Origin: Nepenthes gracilis
Lineage: Eukaryota > Streptophyta > Magnoliopsida > Caryophyllales > Nepenthaceae
DNA length: 64,000 nucleotides
Direction of reading: 5' to 3'
Assembly: GCA_033239525.1 (NCBI GenBank)
Contig: BSYO01000010.1
Span: 15,034,042 to 15,098,041, forward strand
The position numbers were made by a program, and so were the translations under genes. The notes under the pieces are model-generated. The model was not told the origin of the DNA and did not search any database. It worked only from the letters and a program-made list of their open reading frames with translations. This document shows positions 11,442 through 24,260 of this stretch, in pieces (the stretch's first letter is position 1; every line of letters starts with the position of its first letter).

Positions 11442-12051
11442 GGCTCCAATGTGTGGTCCTGGTTTGGTGAGACTACGTCTCGAGTTGGCTCGCTTGCTTG
11501 CGCCATTGTATTCACCATTTTGTTTGAGGGTGTTGATTGGAAATAGCTTCTGGGAAACGTAGTAGGCTTCTTGTAACCATTTCCCACAGACGGCGCAAGT
11601 GATGCGTACCTGGATCCGACCTCGAACAGATTCGAATTTGCTTGATCATTTGGATCCGGCTCAGTTCACCAAGTCTGAACCATGCACACCACTATAATAA
11701 ACAAGAAGTCAGGTGTCAGCGGGATGTTATCCCATTGAAAATACTCCGACGCTCAAATCAGCAATTAGCCTTCGAACTTTAAGAAGGTGAATTGATAAGT
11801 AAAAAGAGAGAAAGAGCGAGATTAAGATTGGTGGGAATGTTGGCGTCTAGATATAAGAGACGTTCCCGTGACTCGATGAGAGTATGGTTTTCCGACTCCA
11901 TGTTCGCAGGGAACGAGTGGAAAGCTACGTCTTGAAAGCGTGGAAGCTTAGAAGGACGGATCTCAGGGAGCGGGCAAAGTCTCTGGAATCTAAAGGCTTG
12001 GAATGGAATTGGCAAAGTAAGCGATTGTTTGCTTCGTTACGAGCGTAAGTA
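11442..12051 (-). other. 5' leader of the Tat element
   Basis: This is the region between the 5' LTR and gag on the minus strand. I looked for a tRNA primer-binding site next to the LTR (minus-strand sequence beginning TACTTACGCTCG) and could not match it to a known tRNA 3' end. No reading frame of note was seen. Confidence 0.5.
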
Positions 12052-12698
12052 TGCTCAGGAATTTTTGTAGTAGCTCTGCATTGTAATTTTACGGCTGTGT
12101 TTGTGTCTCAAACCATGTCCCCCAAGAGTAGAGACTCTGGGGTTATATAGACGGTGGGGAGTGCGACCATCCTTGGCCAAGAAGACGTGATCCTTGCCTG
12201 ATGTTGGGCGGCCTTCCTTGAGCATGAAGGCTTGACTGAGCGTAATCTGATGGGATTGTTTTCTTTCTGAGCGGGTAAAGGGTTTCTAGATTATTTGCCT
12301 TCCTTCTGTGCTTTTGTTACCGTTAGACTCTATCATGGGTTGGAAGAGAGAATCTGGCACCTTCCTCATGGAAAGGGCGTTGAATCAGTTGATGCCTTCT
12401 TTAGAGGAGATTGGCTTCAAGGAAGACGTAAAATTAGGGAAAGGACCATTACTTATCGTATACGAAAACGTTTGTCAGACTGGGCCTGGCCCGTATTAGT
12501 TTTTATGTCTTTTCGCGGCCTGTTGCTACAGTACTTCCGATCAATATAAATATTGACCGTTTTGAGGGAGCACGTTAGCCGCCTGATTGGCTTTCCGTGC
12601 GGTCAATTCTAGCGTTGATCATCTAACACACGTCTGGGCTTTTCTGAACTTTGGATCGTTTTTCTTATTGGGCCTGCCAGTTATGGGCCTACCCATCA
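12052..12698 (-). repeat. 5' LTR of the Tat element
   Basis: It is the partner of 2341-2982. On the plus strand it begins TGCTCAGG and ends CCCATCA. The inverted TTGACC boxes present in the other LTR are partly mutated here (GATCAATATAAATATTGACC and GGTCAATTCTAGCGTTGATC). Confidence 0.9.
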
Positions 12699-14081
12699 CG
12701 TTTGAAATGTTTTAAAATTCTTCTAAATTTGCAAGTATTAAATTATTATAAGATTGGATCGAGGACCATTAAGGAATTACAGTTAAAAATATTAATTGTA
12801 GTATTTTCTATTTATTTAGTATTTAATGTACTTAATATGATTGATTTTGAGATTCAATAGTTTGGATTTGGGTCGGTGCCATTTTAAAGTTATGTATAAA
12901 TGTTCGTTATTTTGTATATTTGATTTTTAGTTAGATAATTTTTCCTATAATAATATTATGTTGATTTGGCCTAAATGAAAATAATTTGGTCATTTTTGGT
13001 ATTGTTGTATTTAGATTTGAATATTTAATTTATAATATTAGTATATAGTATCTAATTTAATTTTAATTATTAGACCGTAATCTTTAGATAAGTTTTATTT
13101 CTGACATCATTATAATTATTATCTGCTCGTATTGGGATCGTGACAATTTCTGTTGACAATAACATAGCCTTTGCATTAGGAACTACATGCGAGGATGAAT
13201 GCCTTCGGCTAAATATAGGATGGTCTATGGCTCATATATAACAGTAGGCACGACTTCTCCTAAGCTGTTTTTATTTTTAAGTGATAAAAATTGTTCGAGA
13301 AACCGAGCAACAATCAACTTTAGGACATGTAAAACGTCGCAAAATTAAAATTGTTATACAGATTATTGAATTATTTCATTACTTCTTAAGGTAATAAAAT
13401 GTAATAACATAAAAATGATATCATTGAATATATGCTCTGTTCCTTTCTGAGGAACACTTCAGAGCTGGGCCACGCCTGACCACTTAGAGCCGATTTAAGG
13501 CCGATTTGCCCAGATAACCTGAGCAGGACGAAGTACTGCACTCCTTTTAAGGCAGTCGGTATCTCAGACCGAAGAAGACGACACCATGATAAGAGCTACA
13601 ACGTAAATATCACGTTAAAAAGGAACGAATATATCATCATGTTTATTACATTTATTTTGCTTTTTTTTTCTTATTATTAAAAAATATTTTGTGAGCCAAA
13701 CACAACACTAAAAATAATAAATCAAAACCTTTTTTTTTTATTTTAAGTAAAATAAGGATCGCCTTGGAATTAATGAAATTAAATATCAATTTAGTATAAT
13801 GATACTTATATTATGAAATATGAAATAATTTACCTCAAAATCAACTTAACTGATTCGCGTAACACCGCAGGATTTTGTCAAGCCACTGATTCCATGCCGT
13901 GGGGCATCTTCTCCCCTCAACCTCATGAAGTTGATCCATTATTATTAGATTATTTTAATAAGAAAAAAAAATGTAATATATAATTAAAAAATATATCACT
14001 TTATATTAAAAATAATGTGATACACTAAAATTTTAAAAATAATTCACTATAGATCGAGGCCCTCTCGTCCCATCATTTCAT
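12699..14081. other. Spacer upstream of the glutaredoxin gene
   Basis: 12710-13143 is AT-rich and ends GGGATCGTGACA, which looks like the 3' tip of another gypsy LTR, but no partner is visible. 13440-13600 is a less AT-rich patch (GGAACACTTCAGAGCTGGGC onward) with no open frame that I recognise. The last ~500 bases are AT-rich and lead into the promoter. Confidence 0.5.
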
Positions 14082-14090
14082 TTATAAATA
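14082..14090 (+). promoter_or_regulatory. Probable TATA box of the glutaredoxin gene
   Basis: TTATAAATA lies 142-150 bases before the chosen ATG. A start of transcription 25-35 bases downstream would give a leader of about 110-120 bases containing a CT repeat (14159-14174), a common feature of plant 5' leaders. The site is inferred from motif and position only. Confidence 0.45.
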
Positions 14091-14231
14091 AAATACCCTT
14101 TACCGCTTGAAACCACCCACCAGCCGATCGATCCGTTGACTGCACCTCCTCCGCCTTCCTCTCTCTCTCTCTCCACAATCACTCCGGTGGGGTCTTCAGG
14201 CACCGCCGCCGCCGCCGCAGCACCTCCAGAT

Positions 14232-14663
14232 ATGCAAGGTCTCCATCCTTACCTCACGTTAACAGACGGCGGTGGCGTCCGTCTGGAGCTGACAACCACA
14301 GCAAACACCTCCCCCTTAGCGATCGACGTGGCGGAATCGACGGAGATGAGGATCCAACGGCTGACATCGGAGAACCCGGTGGTGATCTTCAGTCGCTCAT
14401 CTTGCTGCATGTGCCACGCCATGAAGAAGCTGTTGTCCACCATAGGCGTCCACCCCACCGTGATCGAATTGGAGGACGACGAGATCACTGCGCTGCCTCC
14501 GGCGCCCCCGCAAGACAGCGACAGCATCGACGGCCCCATCAACACTGTGCCGGCAGTGTTCATCGGAGGGACACGTGTCGGGGGATTAGAGAGCCTCGTA
14601 GCGCTCCATCTCAGTGGTCACCTCGTGCCTATGCTCGTCGAATCTGGTGCTCTTTGGCCATGA
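14232..14663 (+). CDS. CC-type (ROXY-class) glutaredoxin, 143 residues
   Basis: This is a single-exon gene. CC-type glutaredoxins are plant-specific small redox proteins that bind TGA bZIP factors in the nucleus and affect floral development and jasmonate or salicylate responses. The thioredoxin-like fold is complete: FSRSSCCMCHAMK with active site CCMC at residues 58-61, cis-proline motif TVP at 105-107, and GGTRVGGLESLVALHLSGHL at 112-131. The start is the ATG at 14232 (MQGLHPYLTL). The frame is open upstream to 14136, but only from a TTG, and that stretch translates to low-complexity Pro/Ser/Ala. An insertion-like acidic/proline loop (EDDEITALPPAPPQDSDSID) separates the active site from the TVP motif. 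The C terminus is ALWP, where most ROXYs that bind TGA factors end ALWL. No stops or frameshifts; codon use is GC-rich, unlike the surrounding DNA. Confidence 0.93.
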   Translation: MQGLHPYLTLTDGGGVRLELTTTANTSPLAIDVAESTEMRIQRLTSENPVVIFSRSSCCMCHAMKKLLSTIGVHPTVIELEDDEITALPPAPPQDSDSIDGPINTVPAVFIGGTRVGGLESLVALHLSGHLVPMLVESGALWP

Positions 14664-17600
14664 TTATTAGGTTAGGCAATGAATATTATTGTTACTTTTC
14701 GCATTTACTGGACTTACTATTGTACTTAAATCAAACCCCGGTGAATTAAAAAAAAAATGGACTAATTAGGGGTTGCAATCTGCAAGTTTCATTAGACCTG
14801 TTACTTGAATTTTGTGGATATTTTTCGTTTTTCTTTTTTTTTTTAATTTTAACCTTTGCTGCAATATGATGATTATTGTTGTAATCTTTTGCTTAGGGGA
14901 TTTTAATGTACAATATGTTATCTATTATAATCCATCTTTTGCTAGATTTGACTTGCCTGTTTCTTGGCCAAATGGGTATTTTCGGAAAACAGTTTAGTTT
15001 TTCTTTTTCCTCTCCTTTTAAAATATGCAATTTAAAAATTTTCATTTCACCATGGTTAAGTTCTATTAAGATCTTGGTTGGTTATTGACCTAAGTTTGTC
15101 ACTAGACTTTCCCCGTTGGTTGAGTTTAGGCCTGGCTATGAAAAAAATCCAACTCAGACCACCCAAATACCCATATCGATCTCTATCTTATAATATGTTT
15201 ATAATAAACATACGTTACGATAATTTTTTTATTAAAAATAAAAATGATTTAACCCTACTCAGATTATTTATATACAAATCAAAGTATCTGTTAAATTCTT
15301 ATAATTCAAATCATTGAACCCATAAATCAAATTTGATCAACCCAATACATGTTTTTCAGTTCCATAGTCTCTAGGTCCATTTTTCAACTTGGTATTGGAG
15401 TTAGTTCTTGCTGCTAATTAATAACTTAATTTGATTCATTTGTATTTTTAATTGGCAATATGAATAATCACTTAAATTACCCATACAACTATATTTTAAG
15501 ACACCTAACTATATTTTAAGTACGTACTTGCAGTAGCAATATATTAGAGAACTGTGAAAATGATAATCAAATAATGTTGACTCATCAAGTCTTTATAAAA
15601 TCTGGGTTCTCCTAATCTGTCAATATTGTTAGTTAATTCATATAGTTTTCCTAATTTTTTAATTGTACTACATCTAATTTAGCTTTAATTAGATCTATAA
15701 TATTTCAAATTTTGCTTGAACTACCACTTTCCGACTCATTCCTAACTTCTTTCGTTTGTATAAAGATGTTATTGTTGGAGCAAAGCTATATATTTTGCAA
15801 GACTCATATATTATATGAATTTTTTTTGTAAAAAAAAATTATATAAAAAAATAATTTCTGTGATTTATAGATTTTAAAGTTATAATAAATTATTCTTATT
15901 GTTATATCAATATCAATACAAGGTTTTAAAATTATTCTCCCCCCTTTGACCTTAAATTAATGGGAGCTCCATCTCTTAAAAAAATGATGGGTCTTATTCT
16001 TTAGATTTAGGTAATTATTTTTAAATTAATGATTATGATTTAACAATTTTTTAAAAAGTTAAGAAATTAGTTAAAATCAATTTCTAAATTATAACTATCT
16101 ATTTAAAAATAGATAACTCAAAATTTATGAATAATATTTTCTATCTCTTAAAGAGATGGATATACCCTTGTCCCCTCTAACTCTCTATTTTCTTTGCCGA
16201 GGAATTTGTAGAGCCATACTGAGCCTAGGCATATCAGTTGAGCATTTAAATTATCAAAATTAATCGATTAAGTCTTATTATTGTTTAATCTTGAAAGTAA
16301 TATAACCTTTAAGCCCTACGTTGTAGGTTTTATATTTATATTAGGTTGAATCATATATTATTCAAAATTGTATGATATTCTAATAAATGTATTCAAACTT
16401 GCAAGCCCTGGTATATTCTCATAAACATATATTTATATATATATATATATACGTATATATGTATATTGCATGTTAAAAACACAAGAGAACAAGGAAAAAT
16501 AACATATTTATTAAAAATATGTAACTTAAATGCATCTGATTTAATTTGAAGACATTTATATGACCACTTTTGCGTTTGAGTTTAATTTATAAAGTGTATC
16601 TCCCTATTTTTAGGTTGATGGAGCGAAGATTCCCGAACAATATTGTAATTAAACATTATCATATTAAATCACTTATTTAAATTGTTAGAATCATTATATT
16701 ATTTTATAATTTTATAATGTATAATTAAATATCATAGATAGAGTTAAATTTATGTATAAAGTTCTTTTCTTAAAAAATTTGAAACTTGTTTCTCTTCTTC
16801 CATGAGATGATATGAAATTTTGAGAGGAAAAGTTGCCTTATTGTTTTTTTGAAATGTTATTTAGATATAAAGATTAAAAATAAAAAAATTTAAAGCATCT
16901 TCCATAAAACAAATTTAAAAACCGTTTCTTAATCCTGTAAAAAATCGCACATCCTTATTTACAACTAATTCTATCATTTATATGGTTGGAAGAACATTAA
17001 TTTTTTAATTATATAAATATTTTTATTAAAAATTAAATTAATTAAGAAAATAATTTGTTAATAAGATATAAAAACTTATATAAGATCGTAATATTTAATT
17101 ATCTCAATAAATTATTAAATATATGTTATATCATGTTGAATAATTCTTACATTCTTCCACATGGCCTATATAACAATAATATAATTATTAAAATGCATAA
17201 TTTAATATTAAGTACATATCTTATCAATCTCTCTACAATTAAATTATCATAATATTATGACCAAATAATCTATGAATATGTGTCATATCGGTTTTATGTC
17301 ATAAGAATATAATTCTTTTCATATAGCACAACACTAGTAAATAATTTGACTACAGCTTAAAATGAAAAGTATATATAATATCCAACAATAATTTATTTGT
17401 CAAAGGTTTTTCTTGCTATCGTTTATCCATAAGTATAATATTTGCACATAATGAAAAAATAGGAAATATAAAAAAAAAACTTTCAAATGTCCACAGATAT
17501 ATCATAATGCAAACCAATTATATAATGATTTACAATAATGATATACTATCAATATGATTATTAAGTAAATTTGTTATTAACTTTTTCAATAATAGACCTA

Positions 17601-19179
17601 CAATTACAAAATTAGTGCTAAAATTGATACCTTTTATTTTGATAATGTAATATGCATATTAAATTTCATTATACAATTACATATCTCCTAGATATTTTAA
17701 TGAGGTTCATTGGTGACTATGGACCAAATTATAAAATAATATTATGCCATAATAATAATTTTATAATAATATAACATTTGCATAAAAAATATTAATACAT
17801 AATATCACAACATATTAACACAATAAATAGGCTAAGACATTAATATTACCACCAAAGAGGTTATAATTAATAACAATCGACAATAGTTAAAGGTGTTATC
17901 TGTGTTCTGTTCTCTTAAATTTTGACCTAAAAATTTTTTGAGATTTGAATATATAAGTGTCAGTTATGTACATATTATATGTGTATATACTGCTCAAGTA
18001 GTACATGCATGTGTATTATACGTTGATAAAAAACATGTCTATTGTAATCTGTGTATATATGTGTATTATACATGCATTAGACATAAGTCTATTGTAACTT
18101 GTACATGTGTATACATCATGCACATATTAGGTGCAACCTACTATAATATGTGCAAATGCATGTATTATGTGCGGATCAAAAATAGACATTTTGTAATTAG
18201 TACATATTCACATATTAGGCCCCTATTATATGTAACTTTGCAATCGTCGCTTTTAGAAGTGAATTCAAGGTAAAATTCAGGTATGAAAATCACAAATAAT
18301 TAAGAAGAATCTATACTTAAATTAAAGATTTATATAGCATACATTTTGAAGAAATCTAAATTAACATAAATTCATATATGATAATCATGAATCTTGAAAA
18401 CTAAAATAATGATTATAAGATTATTCAGAATGAAAATAACGTGATAATTTAAATCATTGCATGTAAAAAAACTTTATAAAATTAAAATATTTATATGAAT
18501 TATTAAGATTATCATATTATTTTATAATTTTATAATATAAAATTAATTATTATAAATATACTTGAGTCTATACCTAAGTTCTTTTCCTAAAAAATTTGAA
18601 ACTAATTTTTCTTTTTTCACCCTTATCTCTATTTTTTTAAGAGAATATTAAAAGAAAAAGATGCCATGCTATTTTTCTGGAGGATTATTTACAAATGAAA
18701 GTTTTTAAAACCTAATTTATAAAATAAATCTGTCATACTAATACACAATTGATGATATACATTTATGTTGTTTGTAGTATAAAAAGACGGACGATCTCTT
18801 AATTATATAAATATATTTTTTTATTAAAGATTAGATTAATTAAAGATATAAATTTTTTAAAAAATATATGATAAAATAATATAAAAATATAACATTTATT
18901 AAATTTTATAAATTACTAAATATGTATGATGTGAAAATATTTTCACAAATATGCCCTACAATTATTCTTAAAAAAATATTTAAAATACTATGATTGTTTT
19001 AATAATTTTATTTTTATATTTATTATTTTAAAATATTAAAAAAATTATTAATTTTAAAATTTTATATCGTTATCTATGGCTGCTGAGGATTATAATTTAT
19101 TGTCAAACTAAGTAATTACAAGCAATAGATTAAATAAATATCGAACAAGGGGTGCACGCCCGCATCAGATCATGTTGAA
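14664..19179. other. AT-rich spacer downstream of the glutaredoxin gene
   Basis: The first ~100 bases are the probable 3' untranslated region (the A-run at 14747-14756 is genomic). The rest is dense A/T sequence with a (TA)n tract near 16430-16462 and a degenerate TGTGTATA/TACATG-rich patch at 17950-18260. Open frames here are short, low-complexity and isolated. I see no exon or known repeat. Confidence 0.6.
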
Positions 19180-19279
19180 CGTTGGATATAAACTTAACGA
19201 CCTAAGTTTATCTTTTTAAAAAAATATATAAAAAAAATAAAAAAATAAAACGATACAACCGTTAAATTTATGTCCAAGG
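19180..19279. repeat. Small foldback (inverted repeat, 60-base loop)
   Basis: The 20 bases at 19180-19199 (CGTTGGATATAAACTTAACG) pair with 19260-19279 (CGTTAAATTTATGTCCAAGG) with three mismatches. The loop is A-rich. It could be a tiny MITE-like remnant or chance; no flanking duplication was identified. Confidence 0.45.
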
Positions 19280-19930
19280 ATCATAAATTATGGCATAATC
19301 ACCCCCAAGTCCAAAAAAATTCACAACCTATTCTCATCGTTTTATTTACCCTGATTTCATGGTCTTTACCTATCTATCAATGGTTGATATTCAATCACTT
19401 TTACTTTATTAATTTTATTAAATTTACAAGAATAAAAAAAAATTTATTTGGCTTGAAAAGATACCTTCAATTATCTCATACTTAATGATATCTTAAGCTA
19501 GAATATGTATCAAAGGTTTTTAATAAAATATGCAGGCCAAATACGAACCTGTCACCGTGCCATGAGACACTAATGAAGAGTGCGTCACTACATGTCGTGG
19601 CCAGAATTGCTAGCCACCATTGAAATTGCTATGATATCTTGTTGGTAATATGCTAAGTGTGACAATATATTATTGCAATTAATCTCGCCCATTATTTATA
19701 TATGTTGGCCACTACTACTAAACATTAAGAATAATTGCTTTCATTTTATTAAAATTTTACTTATATATAGAATTGTTATATGTAATGGTTATTTCTAACT
19801 CATGATTCAAATTCAACCCAAAATATTTCATGTTTGATGAAGATATAATATTGGGAATTACAACTAATTCCAAAACAAACCTAAAACTATTTTCTTATTT
19901 TTTTCTCCATATTAAAGAAAAATTAAAAGT

Positions 19931-22886
19931 TTGAAAATATAAATTTTTAGTTGTCTAAATTTTCAGTATAATTTATTGATTAATATAGAATTTATAATTT
20001 AATAAATATAATTTAGTTTGTAAAGACTTCTAGAAAATATTTTTAACTGCTAAAACAGAATGTAAACATTATTAGTCTTAAATTCATAAGAAAACTGATA
20101 ATGTTTGGGGTTCTCAGAGTACCAAGCAACTAATCAAGTTTATATCACTCCAAAATCAAGATTTACATTAAATTAAATGAAATAAAATATAAATTTGAAG
20201 TAAACTTGACTATAGATCTCGTGTTTTACCCAAACCCTAATCCAAAATTGACTAAAATGGGCAAATTTACTCAATTTTTGTCGGATCATACACGATTATG
20301 CTAGATATATATTTGTTGATCATTCTTGCTATCACGACCCGAGTTATTAATATAGAAACTATTACCAAAAATTCAGACCAAGACGATGCATAAAACTTTA
20401 GTAGTCATTTTATAATATAAATATACTATTCGACTCTAATTATAGTCAAATTCACTCAAATTTGATCTTTAACTTCTCAAGTCTCCTCTATTGAAATTTC
20501 ATATCAACATAAAAATTATTTAACTATACAATCATATGGTACAACACAAACTAAAAAATATACGGCTCCTTGACCTTGCTATATCAAATAAGCTTAGAAA
20601 AATATACTCAAAAATACATGATTGTTTTTCGTCAATATTTTTTGAGATATATAATGAAAAGACAATAATAAAATTTATCATTTCTCCATAATCGATTCGC
20701 ACTAGTCCAAAACTAGTAAGAAGTCCAAACTTACTAATTTGAAAGAATGATTCAAGATAAGCTAAAAATTCAACAATTATTAGGAGATATAATAATAAAT
20801 ATGATTTTAAAAAATATTTGAAAGGGTAAATGAACAAGATGTTAGCAATAAATATCGCCAACTATGGCGAAAATATGAAGATCGATTTATATACTATCCT
20901 ATAAAATATATTCATACTCCACTATTTAAACTTATGGATGGAATACATACATATTATTCTTATAAAATACACTTGCTTATTATTATTATCCAAGGATGGA
21001 GCTTATACAATCTTATTTTTAATATATTTTATATGTTATAATATATTCTTTTATTCAATTCTTTTTAATGGTTCATTCGAAAGGAACATATAAAATTTTT
21101 ATAACATTCAAAATTAAAAAAATAACTTGACATAACTCATCGTAGAAAATTCCTAAGGATTTTTGCAAAATCATGAACATGCAAAAATGATTTTTTATCA
21201 AATTTTAAAATTTTTAAAATATTTTAAATACATAAATATGAATAATAGACATCAAAATCTTAAAAGAAAAATTATGAAAGAATGGCATACATATAAGCTA
21301 ATTATCAAAAGATACACTGCTGGGTACTTGCATTTAAATCAAAAATAAAAAATATCAAATTTTAGAAAAATATAAAGAAAAAAATTAAAATTTTTTTGAA
21401 AAAATATAAATTTTTAGTTGTCTAAAATTTTCAGTATAATTTATTGATTAATATAGAATTTATAATTTAATAAATCTAATTTAGTTTGTAAAGACTTCTA
21501 GAAAATATTTTTAAAATAAGTTAAACAGAATGTAAACATTATTTTTAAATTCATAAGAAAACTGATAATGTTTGGGGTTTCCATCAAACATACCAAGCAA
21601 ATAATCAAGTTTATATCACTCCAAAATCAAGATTTACATTAAATTAAATGAAATAAAATATAAATTTGAAGTAAACTTGACTATAGATCTCGTGTTTTAC
21701 CCAAACCCTAATCCAAAATTGACTAAAATGGGCAAATTTACTCAATTTTTGTCGGATCATACACGATTATGCTAGATATATATTTGTTGATCATTCTTGC
21801 TATCACGACCCGAGTTATTAATATAGAAACTATTACCAAAAATTCAGACCAAGACGATGCATAAAACTTTAGTAGTCATTTTATAATATAAATATACTAT
21901 TCGACTCTAATTATAGTCAAATTCACTCAAATTTGATCTTTAACTTCTCAAGTCTCCTCTATTGAAATTTCATATCAACATAAAAATTATTTAACTATAC
22001 AATCATATGGTACAACACAAACTAAAAAATATACGGCTCCTTGACCTTGCTATATCAAATAAGCTTAGAAAAATATACTCAAAAATACATGATTGTTTTT
22101 CGTCAATATTTTTTGAGATATATAATGAAAAGACAATAATAAAATTTATCATTTCTCCATAATCGAAGATGGCCTAGTCCAAAACTAGTAAGTGGTGAAC
22201 TTACTAATTTGAAAGAATGATTCAAGATAAGCTAAAAATTCAACAATTATTAGGAGATATAATAATAAATATGATTTTAAAAAATATTTGAAAGGGTAAA
22301 TGAACAAGATGTTAGCAATAAATATCGCCAACTATGGCGAAAATATGAAGATCGATTTATATACTATCCTATAAAATATATTCATACTCCACTATTTAAA
22401 CTTATGGATGGAATACATACATATTATTCTTATAAAATACACTTGCTTATTATTATTATCCAAGGATGGAGCTTATACAATCTTATTTTTAATATATTTT
22501 ATATGTTATAATATATTCTTTTATTCAATTCTTTTTAATGGTTCATTCGAAAGGAACATATAAAAATTTTTATAACATTCAAAATTAAAAAAAAAATAAC
22601 TTGACATAACTCATCGTAGAAAATTCCTAAGGATTTTTGCAAAATCATGAACATGCAAAAATGATTTTTTATCAAATTTTAAAATTTTTAAAATATTTTA
22701 AATACATAAATATGAATAATAGACATCAAAATCTTAAAAGAAAAATTATGAAAGAATGGCATACATATAAGCTAATTATCAAAAGATACACTGCTGGGTA
22801 CTTGCATTTAAATCAAAAATAAAAAAATATCAAATTTTAGAAAAATATAAAGAAAAAATTAAAATTTTTTTTTGAAAAAAATATAA
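19931..22886. repeat. Direct tandem duplication of a 1.47-kb AT-rich unit
   Basis: Copy 1 spans about 19931-21397 and copy 2 about 21398-22886. Matching points give offsets of 1467 near the start and 1474 near the end. Long stretches are identical, including a chance 61-codon frame at 21163-21348 and 22637-22822. The junctions share a TTGAAAA..ATATAAA motif that could have mediated the duplication. Differences are clustered in short blocks (near 20030/21505, 20115/21582, 20695/22166 and 20740/22193). The unit contains CACGACCCGAGTTATTAATA, which resembles a gypsy LTR tip, but no element structure was found. Confidence 0.93.
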
Positions 22887-23222
22887 AGATTAATATTTAA
22901 AATTCACATGTCTTAACTAAAATTTCGAGGATCCCTTAAGGGTTTGCTCCAAAGTCTTTTCATTTTTCCCCTTCTCTCTCTTCTCCTATACTCTTTCTCT
23001 CTCCTCTCCCTAAAATAATGAGAAAATAAGTTAAAAGTGGCTAAAATTATTTTTACATATAAATTGACAGACATATACCAATTATGTGCCCATCAAACAT
23101 ACTTGTTCAAATAGGTGGTGCATATGCGTTCCCCTATATGTAAACTTTTGCGCCTAATTTTTATAATTGACGCACGAGAACTTTTCATACGTACATTAAG
23201 TACCAGTCATACTGTTGGGCAC
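22887..23222. other. AT-rich spacer before the non-autonomous LTR element
   Basis: A CT-rich patch (22960-23010) lies inside AT-rich sequence. I see no gene or repeat. It ends at the 5-bp flank GTATG of the next element. Confidence 0.5.
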
Positions 23223-23227
23223 GTATG

Positions 23228-24258
23228 TATTGGGTCTGATCACTCCCTTGTGGGTAATCCAACAAACTGGTTTGTCATCGGAGGATTTGTGAATAACAAA
23301 TCCGGAAAACTATTTTCAATCAACGAGACGTTGACCAGAGGAGAACAGTGGACGGTCAATAGAGATTGACCGACGGACGGCCAGCTGATTTCGGTCAACA
23401 GGAGGTTGACTGTCTGAAGGTTGCAGGAGTACTGCTGGATGGAGGACGGGCAATAGAAGACGGTCAACAGGGAGGCTGACCGGATGGCACTGAAGACGGT
23501 CAACGAGAAGTTGACCGGCTGAGCAACTGGGCCTTGGAGATTATGGAAAGTGGCAGTTGGTAGTAGATAGATGTCTTTCCAGGATTGATCGACAGACGGG
23601 CAGTTGGGCTGCAAAGCACGCGTTTGCACAGTGCAGAGCATGCGCCGTCTGCAGGGCATGGGCCTGCAGGAAGCTCGGGAACTGGTGAAGACGTAACACC
23701 TATTATCTACAAGTGGTGACTAGCTGGACAGATGGAATTAGGTGAAGCCAGGACGTCTATATATGAGCACCAGAGCTTCCGGAGAAGATGGCCTTGGGTC
23801 CAAAGGTGCCCAGAGTGGTGACCGGCTAGTGTGGTAGACAACACCAGGGGCGTTGTGCGCCGTCCACTGTATGCGGGAGTGAAACGGCGGGCTGCCGTTT
23901 TACCAACACTTGTAAAATGAAGAGAGGAGTGCACCACCAGTGAGAGAGAGAAGAAAGAAAAACAGAGAGTAAAAGAGAGGAGTGTTTTCCGTTTACTCCG
24001 GTGAGGTTTTTCTTTGTTATTCTCGGATATGTAGTGGATACTCCAACTCGGGAATTTGTAACCCATTTTACATAGTCGGTTTATTAGTGGACTATGTGTC
24101 CCGTGATTTTTCCTCTTCAGTTTGGAAAGGAATTTTCACGTAAAAATATTATGCATCTATTGTTCCTTATTCCTACTAAATGGTGGCTGTCGATGATGGG
24201 AGGTTCGGATTTTTTGCTACTGTCGGATCTGATGGATCCAGGTCTTCCGACCCCAACA
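23228..24258 (+). repeat. 5' LTR of the non-autonomous element
   Basis: It aligns along its whole length with 25026-26059. The first dinucleotide is TA instead of TG. It contains inverted TTGACC-type pairs at about 23318-23518, some with one mutated box. Confidence 0.92.
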
Positions 24259-24260
24259 AG

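Larger units (their letters stand above)
2341..12698 (-). mobile_element. Ty3/gypsy Tat-lineage LTR retrotransposon, degraded
   Basis: The element is about 10.4 kb and is read on the minus strand. It has two LTRs of about 645 bp (TG...CA ends). On the minus strand the order is gag, protease, reverse transcriptase, RNase H, a second RNase H, integrase, a long 3' region and then the 3' LTR. The second RNase H between RT/RH and integrase, the long 3' region with tandem repeats and the opposite-strand extra ORF are the known hallmarks of the Tat/Ogre/Retand lineage. The LTRs agree at roughly four in five bases by eye, so the copy is old. Every domain is broken by stops or frameshifts. I see no matching target-site duplication (GTGTA on the left, CGTTT on the right). 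The Tat lineage is well supported; the sub-lineage is not decided. Confidence 0.9.

Noticed and set aside
14136..14231. Longer N terminus for the glutaredoxin
   Set aside because: The upstream frame starts at TTG, is low-complexity, and the CT repeat looks like a 5' leader; the ATG at 14232 gives the expected family length.
17938..18273. 111-codon Tyr/Cys/Ile-rich frame
   Set aside because: It arises from degenerate TGTGTATA/TACATG repeats; no domain and no gene context.
21163..21348. Identical 61-codon frames in both tandem units as a duplicated gene
   Set aside because: Lys/Ile/Asn-rich content typical of AT-rich DNA; the identity reflects the recent duplication, not selection.
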